DNA of 64,000 bases from an uncultured Acidobacteriia bacterium. GTDB lineage: Bacteria; Acidobacteriota; Terriglobia; Bryobacterales; Bryobacteraceae. Position 1 is the stretch's first letter. Each line of letters starts with the position of its first letter. The stretch lies in assembly GCA_903909435.1 (NCBI GenBank), contig CAIVVT010000127.1, positions 78,503-142,502 of the forward strand, given 5' to 3'. Made by a program: the position numbers and the translations under genes. The notes beneath the pieces are model-generated. The model saw only the letters and a program-made list of their open reading frames with translations. It was not told the DNA's origin and did no database searches. Below, piece by piece: positions 26,901 through 34,600 of the stretch.

Positions 26901-29900
26901 GCAAGCGAACCATCCGCAGGGGGACGGACTGCTGCAGACGGAGTACCGGGTCGTCACCGGGGACGGTTCCCTGCGCTGGCTGGGCGTCTTCGCGCGCACC
27001 CTGTTTGAAGGTGAAGGTCCATCCCGGCGGCCGCTGAGCAGGGCCGGAGTGGTGATGGATATCACCGGCCGCAAACAGGTGGAAGCGGCGCTTGCCGCGG
27101 CGCACCGGCAAGTCGTGCTGAGCGAGGAGCGGCTTCGGATGGCGTCAGAGGGCGCCAATGTCGGGACGTTCTACCAGGATCTGCGAACCGGCGAAGGATT
27201 CCAATCGGCGGAATTCAAGCGACTCCACGGGGTACAACCGAACGAGCCGGTCCTGGTGGCCGATGGCGTGGTTCCGGGGTGCGTTCATGCGGAGGATCGG
27301 GAAGCCCTGCGCAAGAAGATCCTCGAAGCCGCTGACCCCGGCGGGGACGGTCTGCTTAGATCGGAGCACCGGGTGGTCTACGCGGACGGCTCGGTTCACT
27401 GGATCGCTTCCTACAGCCGCACCTCGTTCGAAGGCGAGGGCTCGGCGAGACACCCGTCCCGGGTGGCCGGGGCCGTGATAGACATCACAGAACGCAGGTT
27501 GGCGGAAGATGCTCTGATGAGCGCCGACGAGCAACTCGCGCTCGCTGTGGAAGGCACGGGCCTGGGGATGTGGGACTGGCGCGTTCAGACGGGCGACTTT
27601 TCGGTGAATGGGAATTGGGCCAAAATGCTTGGCTACTCCCGGGAAGAACTGGCTCCGCTCAGCATCGACGTGTGGAGGCGGCTGTGCCATCCGGAGGATC
27701 TGGCCAAGGCCGAAGTCGAACTCGAAAAGAAATTCGCGCGAGTCACACAGCTCTACGAATCCGAGTTTCGCATGCGCCACAAGGACGGGCACTGGGTCCC
27801 GGTTCTGAGCCGGGGCAAGGTGGTGGAGCGAGACTCGGCCGACAGGCCCGTGCGCATGGTAGGGACGCATTTGGACATCAGCGAACGCAAGCGGCACGAA
27901 GCGGCGTTGCGGGAAGCCACGGATGCCCTGGCCGTAGCGGTCGAGGGGTCCGGGGTTGGAATCTGGAACGTCGATCTGGAGGCTTATGTCGCCTCCGTCA
28001 GCGAACGATACGCGGAGATGATCGGCTACACCCTGGAAGAACTCGCTCCCTTCAACCTGGCAGCGTTGAAAGCCCTGGTTCATCCGGATGACTGGGAGGG
28101 GTTTGAAGCAGCGTTATCCCAGCACCTAGCCGGGTTGACGCCGCTGTTTGAGGCGGATTGGCGCATGCGCCACAAGGACGGACATTGGGTTTACACGCTG
28201 CATCGGGGCAGAGAGACCGCAAGAGATGCGGCGGGGAAGCCGATCCGGCTTTCCGGAACGAACCTGGACGTCTCCGCACTGAAGAAGACAGAGGAGCGGC
28301 TGCGCACATTCTCCGAAGTCGTGGAACAAAGCCCGGTGATCGTGGTGATCACAACTGCGCAACATGTGATCGAGTGGGTGAACACCGCATTCAGCCAGAT
28401 CACCGGATACGGACTGGAGGAGGCGGTTGGAAAGCGGCCCGACTTCATCAGTTCCAAGATGCTCGCGCAGGAGTATTACGACCACCTTTGGGAGAAACTG
28501 CGGAGCGAAGTCGACTGGCGGGGCGAGTTGAGGAGCCGGTGCAAGGACGGGTCGCTGTTCTGGCACTACACGTTCATTTCACCCATCCGGAATAAACGCG
28601 GCGAGGTGGTCCACTACGCCCACGTTTCCCAGGACATCACGCAGCAAAAGCAGGCGGCCGAGGAACTGCGACGGGCCAAGGAGGCGGCGGAGGCGGCGAA
28701 CCGGGCCAAGAGCACGTTCCTGGCAAACATGTCCCACGAGATTCGCACACCGCTCAACGCCATCCTCGGATATGCGCAGCTGCTGCAACGCGATCCTGCG
28801 CTCCCGTCGCACGCTGCGAGCCAAGTGGCGACCATCAACAAGAGCGGCGAGCACCTGATGAATCTGATCAGCGACATTCTGGAGATGTCGAAGATCGAGG
28901 CAGGGCGTGCGACGGTTGTCCTCAAGACCTTCGATCTCCTGCCGTTGATCAACGACGTGGCGGAAATGTTCCGCGTGCGAGCCGCCGAGAAGAGCCTTGA
29001 CTTCTCAGTCGCGCAGAGCGAGACGCTGCCCCGAATGGTCCACTCCGATGAGGGCAAGATCCGGCAGGTTCTGGTGAATCTGCTGAGCAACGCGGTCAAG
29101 TTCACCGAGCGTGGGCGCATTGAGGTGCGCTGTGATGCCCAATCCGCGGGAGAGGGTTCAGAACTGCTGCGCATTGAGGTAGAGGATACAGGCACCGGCA
29201 TTTCGGAAGAGGATATCGATTGCCTGTTCAGGCATTTCGAGCAGACCGACAGCGGGAGAAAGCTGCAATCAGGCTCCGGCCTCGGGCTAGCCATCAGCCG
29301 CGAGTTTGCCCGGCTGATGGGCGGCGACATCACGGTTTCCAGCGGGGAAGGGCGGGGTAGCATCTTCCGCTTCGAGGTTCCGGTTGAAGTGGCGGCCGGA
29401 ACGGTATCGTCCCTTCTCGATAACTCGCGCAAGGTGATCGCCCTGCAGCGGGGGCAGTCGCTCTTACGCGCCCTGATAGTCGATGATATTGCCGCCAATC
29501 GCGATTGGGTAAAATCGCTGTTGCTGCTGGTTGGCGCGGACGTCCGGGAAGCGGAGAACGGCGAGGCAGCAGTCAGGGTATGGCGGGAATGGAAGCCCGA
29601 ACTGGTGCTGATGGACCTGCGCATGCCGGTTCTCGACGGGTTGGAGGCGACGCGGAGAATCAAGGCTGAGCCGGGCGGAGAGAGAACTGTGATTCTGGCG
29701 CTGACTGCGGCCGTGTTTGAGGAAGATAGGGCCGCCGCCAGAGAGGCAGGCGCCAGCGACCTGATGGGCAAGCCGCTAAAAGAGGCGGTTCTATTCGAGA
29801 AGATCCACGAATACCTCGGGATGGAGTTCGTCTACCAGGACGACCTCGAATTGCGGGCCGAAAGCCAGGCGCATGCTGAAGAGCAGCACCCGGAGATCCT

Positions 29901-30093
29901 GTCTGATCTGCCGACGGAACTGCGCAGCGCCCTGTCGGAGGCGGCACTCGACGGCGATTCCTGGCGAATCGACAGCCTGATAAAAGAAGCAAGTACTTAT
30001 AATCAGACTGCAGCGGCACGGCTGCGGAAGCTAGCGGAACATTACGAATACGAGGCTCTTTCGGAACTCGTAAACGCCGGTGAATCTAAATGA
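23971..30093 (+). CDS. Giant hybrid histidine kinase: 2 GAF, 9 PAS, HisKA, HATPase, REC
   Basis: 2040 residues from ATG 23971; an upstream TTG at 23920 is less likely. No membrane helices, so cytoplasmic. Order: GAF (about 20-180), PAS1-2 (190-450), second GAF (465-620), PAS3-9 (635-1560), HisKA with phospho-acceptor H1589 (MSHEIRTP), HATPase (N-box LVNLLSNAVKF, DTGTGI, GSGLGLAI), then REC with D1882 (LVLMDLRMP). A helical tail follows with no Hpt-type motif visible. Each PAS ends in a DITERKR-like signature. PAS3/4, PAS5/6 and PAS7/8 are pairwise similar, showing tandem duplications. The last four bases overlap the next gene (ATGA). Signal unknown; PAS/GAF domains may bind heme, flavin or small ligands. 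Confidence 0.93.
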   Translation: MREADASRDTNSLNRLHVASSEVSRAILRAHSRQSLLNEVTRILVESGGFAMAYIAWHDPESRQLVPVARCGDDTGYVDHIVIYTDDRPEAQGPGGTAFRTGAPYICNDFAHDEHTRPWRAEAGVSGWLASAGLPIVYKGAPCGLLSIYAREQGFFGSSEVELLRDVAGDIAFGLEHIESQRLKREVEEALAANEQRLRLALESSELGTFDWDLVRGRFHRDRRQEQIYGYGVGEFGDSYEAFMDHVHPDDQAAVSKALEAAALSGGRIHVEFRVVWPDGSIHWAVSRGELTHDEAGTPIRLIGTTADITERVHSTEALRRSEETHRKLFESVPQGVVYQDANGDITSANPAAQRILGLSLGQLRGVEAKDPGWGLFHEDGAPWRTEDHPSMVAVRTGQAVRNVVMYVVKPGAPAATWMLVNSVPLGAPGQERISQVYTTFEDITERKRAEDELRARDARIHHLNEVLLAIRNVQRVLLESSDAMEMLGGVCKSLARTRGYVKVLVAQPDETTKSVRSVADSGTGGDFFSHAPVRWDDGPLGQGPTGTAIRERRTVVFDDISNDPRFAPWRDALIRTGAASIASIPLICRNRMYGVLTVNADRVCAFDEEEIELLTGLGSDVARALRGLEDHAARMEAEAVLRVKDRAIETSITAIAIADPSSNVTYVNASFLQMWGYDDAGEVVGRPILDFWDAPENTIRVLGEMRRDGSWVGELAAVRKNGETFAAELNCSVIKDPEGTPICVMGSFLDITDRKRAEQALRVKDQAIEASMTGFGLADSQGILIYANSALLSMWGYDDASEVLGTPAPGYFESPEEVITILTTLPEVRHWAGELRGCRKNGQTFDAQLSATLILDESGNPLCIQSSVVDVTERKRAETELAVAHAELGAVNASLEQRVIERSRELALSEQRMRMAAEGAGLGAYTVNFETGEFYWSVEFKRLQGLAANEAVVLDEQGVPSGVHPYDHDNLARALAQANHPQGDGLLQTEYRVVTGDGSLRWLGVFARTLFEGEGPSRRPLSRAGVVMDITGRKQVEAALAAAHRQVVLSEERLRMASEGANVGTFYQDLRTGEGFQSAEFKRLHGVQPNEPVLVADGVVPGCVHAEDREALRKKILEAADPGGDGLLRSEHRVVYADGSVHWIASYSRTSFEGEGSARHPSRVAGAVIDITERRLAEDALMSADEQLALAVEGTGLGMWDWRVQTGDFSVNGNWAKMLGYSREELAPLSIDVWRRLCHPEDLAKAEVELEKKFARVTQLYESEFRMRHKDGHWVPVLSRGKVVERDSADRPVRMVGTHLDISERKRHEAALREATDALAVAVEGSGVGIWNVDLEAYVASVSERYAEMIGYTLEELAPFNLAALKALVHPDDWEGFEAALSQHLAGLTPLFEADWRMRHKDGHWVYTLHRGRETARDAAGKPIRLSGTNLDVSALKKTEERLRTFSEVVEQSPVIVVITTAQHVIEWVNTAFSQITGYGLEEAVGKRPDFISSKMLAQEYYDHLWEKLRSEVDWRGELRSRCKDGSLFWHYTFISPIRNKRGEVVHYAHVSQDITQQKQAAEELRRAKEAAEAANRAKSTFLANMSHEIRTPLNAILGYAQLLQRDPALPSHAASQVATINKSGEHLMNLISDILEMSKIEAGRATVVLKTFDLLPLINDVAEMFRVRAAEKSLDFSVAQSETLPRMVHSDEGKIRQVLVNLLSNAVKFTERGRIEVRCDAQSAGEGSELLRIEVEDTGTGISEEDIDCLFRHFEQTDSGRKLQSGSGLGLAISREFARLMGGDITVSSGEGRGSIFRFEVPVEVAAGTVSSLLDNSRKVIALQRGQSLLRALIVDDIAANRDWVKSLLLLVGADVREAENGEAAVRVWREWKPELVLMDLRMPVLDGLEATRRIKAEPGGERTVILALTAAVFEEDRAAAREAGASDLMGKPLKEAVLFEKIHEYLGMEFVYQDDLELRAESQAHAEEQHPEILSDLPTELRSALSEAALDGDSWRIDSLIKEASTYNQTAAARLRKLAEHYEYEALSELVNAGESK

Positions 30094-31265
30094 CGAACGA
30101 ACAGACAATTAAGGCCCAGATCATGGTGGTCGATGACGTCTCGGGCAACCTTCGCCTGATGGAGCACATCCTGCGCAGCTACGGCTACAACGTGCGTTCC
30201 TTCATGCGGGGCGAGTCGGCGATCGCATCAGCGGAAAAGAACCCACCGGACCTGTTCCTCGTCGATGTGATGATGCCAGAGATGAACGGCTACGAGCTTT
30301 GCAAGCGGTTGAAGGCCGATGCGAATCTGGCGCCGATTCCGGTCATTTTCCTGAGCGGGCTGAACGAGGCGATTGACAAGGTCCGCGCCTTCGAGGCGGG
30401 CGGGGTGGATTACCTGACCAAACCCCTGAGTGTGGAAGAGGTCGTCGCCCGCGTTGATACGCACCTGAAGCTACGCCGGCTGGGGCGGGAGTTGGAGATC
30501 AACAACGCCCGACTGGATCAGCAGGTAAAGCTGAAAACCCAAGAACTTGAAGAAGCCAACCGGCGGCTTTCGATTCTGGACAAGTCGAAGAGCGATTTCC
30601 TAGCCATGATCTCGCACGAGCTTCGAACTCCGCTGAACGGGCTTTTCGGCGTTGCCGACCTGCTCTTCACGGAAATGGCTCCGGACCCGGAGACGGACGA
30701 ACTTAAGCAGATGTTCAAGTTGTCGAGAGAGCGGCTGGTCGCATTAATCGACGATGCGCTGCTGCTGACTGAAGTCGAAGTGGACGCTGGGAGATACGGG
30801 CACGCCACCTATCCACTGCGGCAACTGCTGGCGCCGGCCACGAAGGACGCGCTGGCCTTCTGCCGCACGCGGGATGTCTCGATCGGCCCCGTGCCGGATG
30901 GGCTGGCGACTGTCCGGGGAAATGAGAAGTTACTGAAGAAGGCACTCTGCGCCCTGCTGACGACAGCCGCCAAGTTTTCGGACGAGGGAGACACGATCCT
31001 GATCGGAAGCGAGGCCGGCCGGGAGCAATTGGTGCTGACCATAGAAGCGCACGGCAACCGCATTCCAGATGGCGCCCTGCCGGAGTTCTTCGAAGTGCTG
31101 GGGGTCGGTGGCACGATCACGCCGGGCGGCGACCTGGGGCTGCAGCCTTCCATGGCAGCACGCGTGCTGCAGCTATTTGGCGGAAGAGTCACGGTGGAGA
31201 ATCTGGATCCTCCGGGCATTCGCTTCGATGTCCATTTGCAGACGGCCGGAGTAGTGCCGGCCTAG
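30090..31265 (+). CDS. REC-HisKA protein with degenerate ATPase domain
   Basis: 391 residues, start overlapping the preceding stop. The receiver domain (about 8-125) is intact, with D14-D15, phospho-acceptor D59 and K111. A coiled linker follows (about 130-165), then HisKA with H176 (MISHELRTPLNG). The HATPase-like part (about 240-388) has lost key residues: the N-box reads CALLTTAAKF, with Thr in place of the Mg-binding Asn; the G1 box DxGxG reads A320-H-G-N-R324; and only a remnant of the G2 box (GGDLGL) remains. It probably cannot bind ATP and may act as a phospho-relay or dimerisation partner of the upstream giant kinase. Confidence 0.85.
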   Translation: MTNEQTIKAQIMVVDDVSGNLRLMEHILRSYGYNVRSFMRGESAIASAEKNPPDLFLVDVMMPEMNGYELCKRLKADANLAPIPVIFLSGLNEAIDKVRAFEAGGVDYLTKPLSVEEVVARVDTHLKLRRLGRELEINNARLDQQVKLKTQELEEANRRLSILDKSKSDFLAMISHELRTPLNGLFGVADLLFTEMAPDPETDELKQMFKLSRERLVALIDDALLLTEVEVDAGRYGHATYPLRQLLAPATKDALAFCRTRDVSIGPVPDGLATVRGNEKLLKKALCALLTTAAKFSDEGDTILIGSEAGREQLVLTIEAHGNRIPDGALPEFFEVLGVGGTITPGGDLGLQPSMAARVLQLFGGRVTVENLDPPGIRFDVHLQTAGVVPA

Positions 31266-31546
31266 CTGCGGCACGCGATCGGAATTGGACTGAGCGGATT
31301 CGGTGAGCCCAAGCCACCGATCGGAATTGAACCATCAGTGCTGGTTGCGGAACCGTCCTGAGTGAAGCCGTGACCGCGGGGGAGCGGCGCCTCTAAGCTG
31401 AGTTGACAGCCCTGTCGTTCTCGGCCCGGTGCCCTCGGGGGGCGATTGTGAATGAGATTGCGCTTCCAGGGGGAACCGCGCAAGCTTAGAGTGCCTGGAG
31501 GCAAGTGACTCTAACCTCGTCTTCAGTCCAGTAAGGACGGAAACTC

Positions 31547-34500
31547 TTGCCCAGGAAACCGCGTGCCGCACCGGATCCGGCTACTGCCGGAGTCCCAGAC
31601 TTAGCCACTCCCTCTACCCGGAGTTCCCCATCGGCGTGCCCCATCGTCGGGATCGGCGCTTCGGCCGGAGGACTAGCGGCGTTTGAGGCATTCTTCTCCG
31701 GCATGCCCGCCGACGCAGACCCTGGAATGGCCTTCGTCCTGGTGCAGCACCTGGCTCCGGACCACAATAGCATCCTCACCGAGCTGATCCGGCGGTACAC
31801 CCGAATGAGCGTGTTCGAGGTCGAGGACGGGATGCGGGTGCAGCCCAATTGCACCTACATCATCCCGCCCAATCGCGACATGGCGTTTCTCAACGGCACG
31901 CTGCAATTGCTGGAGCCCCTGGCGCCCCGCGGACGGCGTCTGCCGATCGACTTCTTCTTCCGGTCGCTGGCCCAGGACCAGCATCGGCGGGCCATTTGTA
32001 TCGTGCTCTCCGGCACGGGCAGCGACGGCACTCTGGGGGTAAGAGCGATCAAGGGCGAGGGCGGCATGGTGATGGTCCAGACGCCGGATTCGACCGAGTT
32101 CGACGGCATGCCGCGCAGTGCCATCGCCACCGGCCTGGCGGACTATGAACTCCCGCCCGCCGAAATGGCGGCCCAGTTGATCGCTTACGTCGCGCATGCC
32201 TTCGGCAAACCGCCACTCGCAGCGGGCGCAGCGACTCCGCAGGTCGAAAGTGCGATGAAGAAGGTGTTCGTCCTGCTCCGCGCTCAGACCGGTCACGACT
32301 TCTCCCAGTACAAGCCAAGTACGATCCAACGCCGCATCGAACGGCGCATGGCCGTGCACCAGATTGACGCGCTCGACGGATACGTCAAGTACCTGCAGCA
32401 GACGCCCCCCGAAGTGGAAGCGCTGTTCCGGGACATGTTGATCAGCGTGACCAGTTTCTTCCGCGATGGTGAGGCCTTCTGGGTGCTGGAAGAGCAGATC
32501 GTCCCGCAGCTTTTCGCCGGCAAACCCGCGGGTTCGCTGGTGCGCGTATGGTCGCCGGGATGCGCCACCGGCGAGGAAGCTTATTCCATCGCCATGCTGC
32601 TGGCCGAGTGGGAGCAGGCCAAGAAGCAGAGCTTCACCGTACAGGTGTTCGCAACCGACCTGGACACCCAGGCGATTGCGACCGCTCGCGCCGGCGTCTA
32701 TCCGGCGAGCATTGCCGCGGACATCTCCCCCGAGCGCTTGGCGCGCTTCTTCACGGCTGAGGCGGATGGACACGCGTACCGCATTCACAAATCCATCCGG
32801 GAAATGCTGGTGTTCTCCGAGCAGGACGTGATCAAGGACCCCCCGTTTTCCAGACTGGATCTGATCAGTTGCCGCAACCTCATGATCTATATGGGTGGGG
32901 ATTTGCAAAAGAAGCTGATTCCCTTGTTCCACTACGCTCTGAACCCGGACGGATTTCTCTTTCTGGGCACCTCTGAGACTGTCGGTGAGTTTGGAGACCT
33001 GTTTACCGTGGTGGACCGTAGGTCGAAGCTGTATCGGCGCCAGACGCAGGCTAACGAGGTGCAGGAGTCTATCCGGGGCCGGTTCGTTCCGCAGACGACG
33101 AGGACCGGGACGCCGGTACCGCGAGTTCCAGTGAAAGCCGCAACCACTCAGAGTCTGCCGCTGCGCGAGTTGACTGAACGGGCGATTCTGCGGCTGGTGG
33201 CTCCGGCCGCCGCGCTGGTCAACGACCAGGGAGACGTGCTTTACCTGCACGGCCGCACCGGTCTGTATTTCGAACTCGCACCGGGCGAGGCTAAGATCAA
33301 CAACGTAGTTAGGATGGCTCGCGAAGGATTGCAGCGCGATCTGGTCACGGCCCTGCGCAAATCGGCGGCATTGAAAGACGTCGTGCGCTGTCCGGGGCTG
33401 CGCGTCAAAACCAACGGCGATTTCACGACGGTGAACCTGAGTATCAGCCCCGTCGCCGTGGGCCACGGCACGCCATCCGAGCCGGACCTGTATCTGGTGG
33501 TCCTACAGGAGGCGCCGGCCCGCGAAGCTGGTGTCGAACCCCAGACAGGAGAGATCCCCGGCGCGGAAAAGGCCCAACGCCCGGCCGAGGAGGTAGACGC
33601 ACGCATCGCCGCGCTCGAGCTCGAATTGAGGGCCAAAGACGAGCACCTGCAGTCCGCCAATGAGGAACTGGAGAGCTCCAATGAAGAGCTCAAGTCCTCC
33701 AATGAAGAGATGCAGTCGGTCAACGAGGAACTGCAATCCACCAACGAGGAACTCGAGACTTCAAAAGAAGAACTGCAATCGGTGAACGAAGAACTCGCCA
33801 CGGTTAACGCCGAACTGCAGAGCAAGATGGCGGATCTTTCGCGGTCGAACAACGACATGAACAACCTGTTGTCCGGCACAGGTATCGGCACGGTCTTCGT
33901 GGACCATCAGTTGCGCATCCTGCGCTACACGCCCGCCGCCACGCGGATCATCAACCTGATTCCCGGCGACCTGGGGCGGCCCGTTTCCCACCTGGCCTCC
34001 GATCTGACCGGCTACGACCAATTGGTGGAAGACGTGCGCGCTGTGCTCGACACGCTGACTCGCAAACAGTTGGAAGTCCACACCAAGTCCGGCGAAATCT
34101 ACTCGATGACGATCCTGCCTTACCGCACGCAGGAGAACATGATCGAAGGGGCGGTGCTCACCTTCGTCGATGTCACCGAGGCTGCGCGGACCCGAGAAGC
34201 GCTGCGCAAAGCGAACGAATTGCTCCGGCTGGCCATCGTCGTGCAGGATGCGCACGACGCGATCACCGTGCAGGATCTGGATGGCCGCACGCTCGCTTGG
34301 AACCCGGGCGCCGAGAGGATGTATGGTTGGAGCGAAGCCGAAGCACTGGCGATGAACGTCCGGCAACGGATCCCGCCGGACTTGCAGATCGACGCGCTGG
34401 GCACGCTGCACCGGCTGAGCCAGGCCGAGGTGCTGGAGCCGTACCCCACCCGGCGGCTCACGAAGCAGGGCCCGGTACTGGAGGTCTCCATTATCTCCAC

Positions 34501-34600
34501 CGCCCTGGTGAACGAGCGGGGGCAGGTGTACGCGATTGCGACCACGGAACGGCAAGTGAGGTTGGCGAAGGAAGACAGTTCCGAGGTGATCGGTGAGTAG
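31547..34600 (+). CDS. CheB-CheR fusion with coiled coil and PAS domains
   Basis: 1017 residues from TTG 31547 (AAGGACGG 7 nt upstream). The CheB methylesterase domain (30-215) has catalytic S39 (GASAGG), H68 (VQHLAPDH) and D160 (GTGSDG) but no receiver domain. The CheR methyltransferase domain (about 230-490) has the SAM-binding segment SPGCATGEEAYS and SVTSFFRD. A long heptad coiled coil of repeated SxNEEL units follows (about 690-765), then two PAS domains (about 770-1010). Such fusions usually pair with PAS histidine kinases, as here, rather than with classical chemoreceptors. Its last 8 bases overlap the next kinase gene. Confidence 0.93.
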   Translation: MPRKPRAAPDPATAGVPDLATPSTRSSPSACPIVGIGASAGGLAAFEAFFSGMPADADPGMAFVLVQHLAPDHNSILTELIRRYTRMSVFEVEDGMRVQPNCTYIIPPNRDMAFLNGTLQLLEPLAPRGRRLPIDFFFRSLAQDQHRRAICIVLSGTGSDGTLGVRAIKGEGGMVMVQTPDSTEFDGMPRSAIATGLADYELPPAEMAAQLIAYVAHAFGKPPLAAGAATPQVESAMKKVFVLLRAQTGHDFSQYKPSTIQRRIERRMAVHQIDALDGYVKYLQQTPPEVEALFRDMLISVTSFFRDGEAFWVLEEQIVPQLFAGKPAGSLVRVWSPGCATGEEAYSIAMLLAEWEQAKKQSFTVQVFATDLDTQAIATARAGVYPASIAADISPERLARFFTAEADGHAYRIHKSIREMLVFSEQDVIKDPPFSRLDLISCRNLMIYMGGDLQKKLIPLFHYALNPDGFLFLGTSETVGEFGDLFTVVDRRSKLYRRQTQANEVQESIRGRFVPQTTRTGTPVPRVPVKAATTQSLPLRELTERAILRLVAPAAALVNDQGDVLYLHGRTGLYFELAPGEAKINNVVRMAREGLQRDLVTALRKSAALKDVVRCPGLRVKTNGDFTTVNLSISPVAVGHGTPSEPDLYLVVLQEAPAREAGVEPQTGEIPGAEKAQRPAEEVDARIAALELELRAKDEHLQSANEELESSNEELKSSNEEMQSVNEELQSTNEELETSKEELQSVNEELATVNAELQSKMADLSRSNNDMNNLLSGTGIGTVFVDHQLRILRYTPAATRIINLIPGDLGRPVSHLASDLTGYDQLVEDVRAVLDTLTRKQLEVHTKSGEIYSMTILPYRTQENMIEGAVLTFVDVTEAARTREALRKANELLRLAIVVQDAHDAITVQDLDGRTLAWNPGAERMYGWSEAEALAMNVRQRIPPDLQIDALGTLHRLSQAEVLEPYPTRRLTKQGPVLEVSIISTALVNERGQVYAIATTERQVRLAKEDSSEVIGE

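Noticed and set aside
31673..33466. 597-codon minus-strand open frame
   Set aside because: Antisense shadow of the CheB/CheR gene, caused by GC-rich codon bias; low-complexity His/Arg/Gly composition and no domain.
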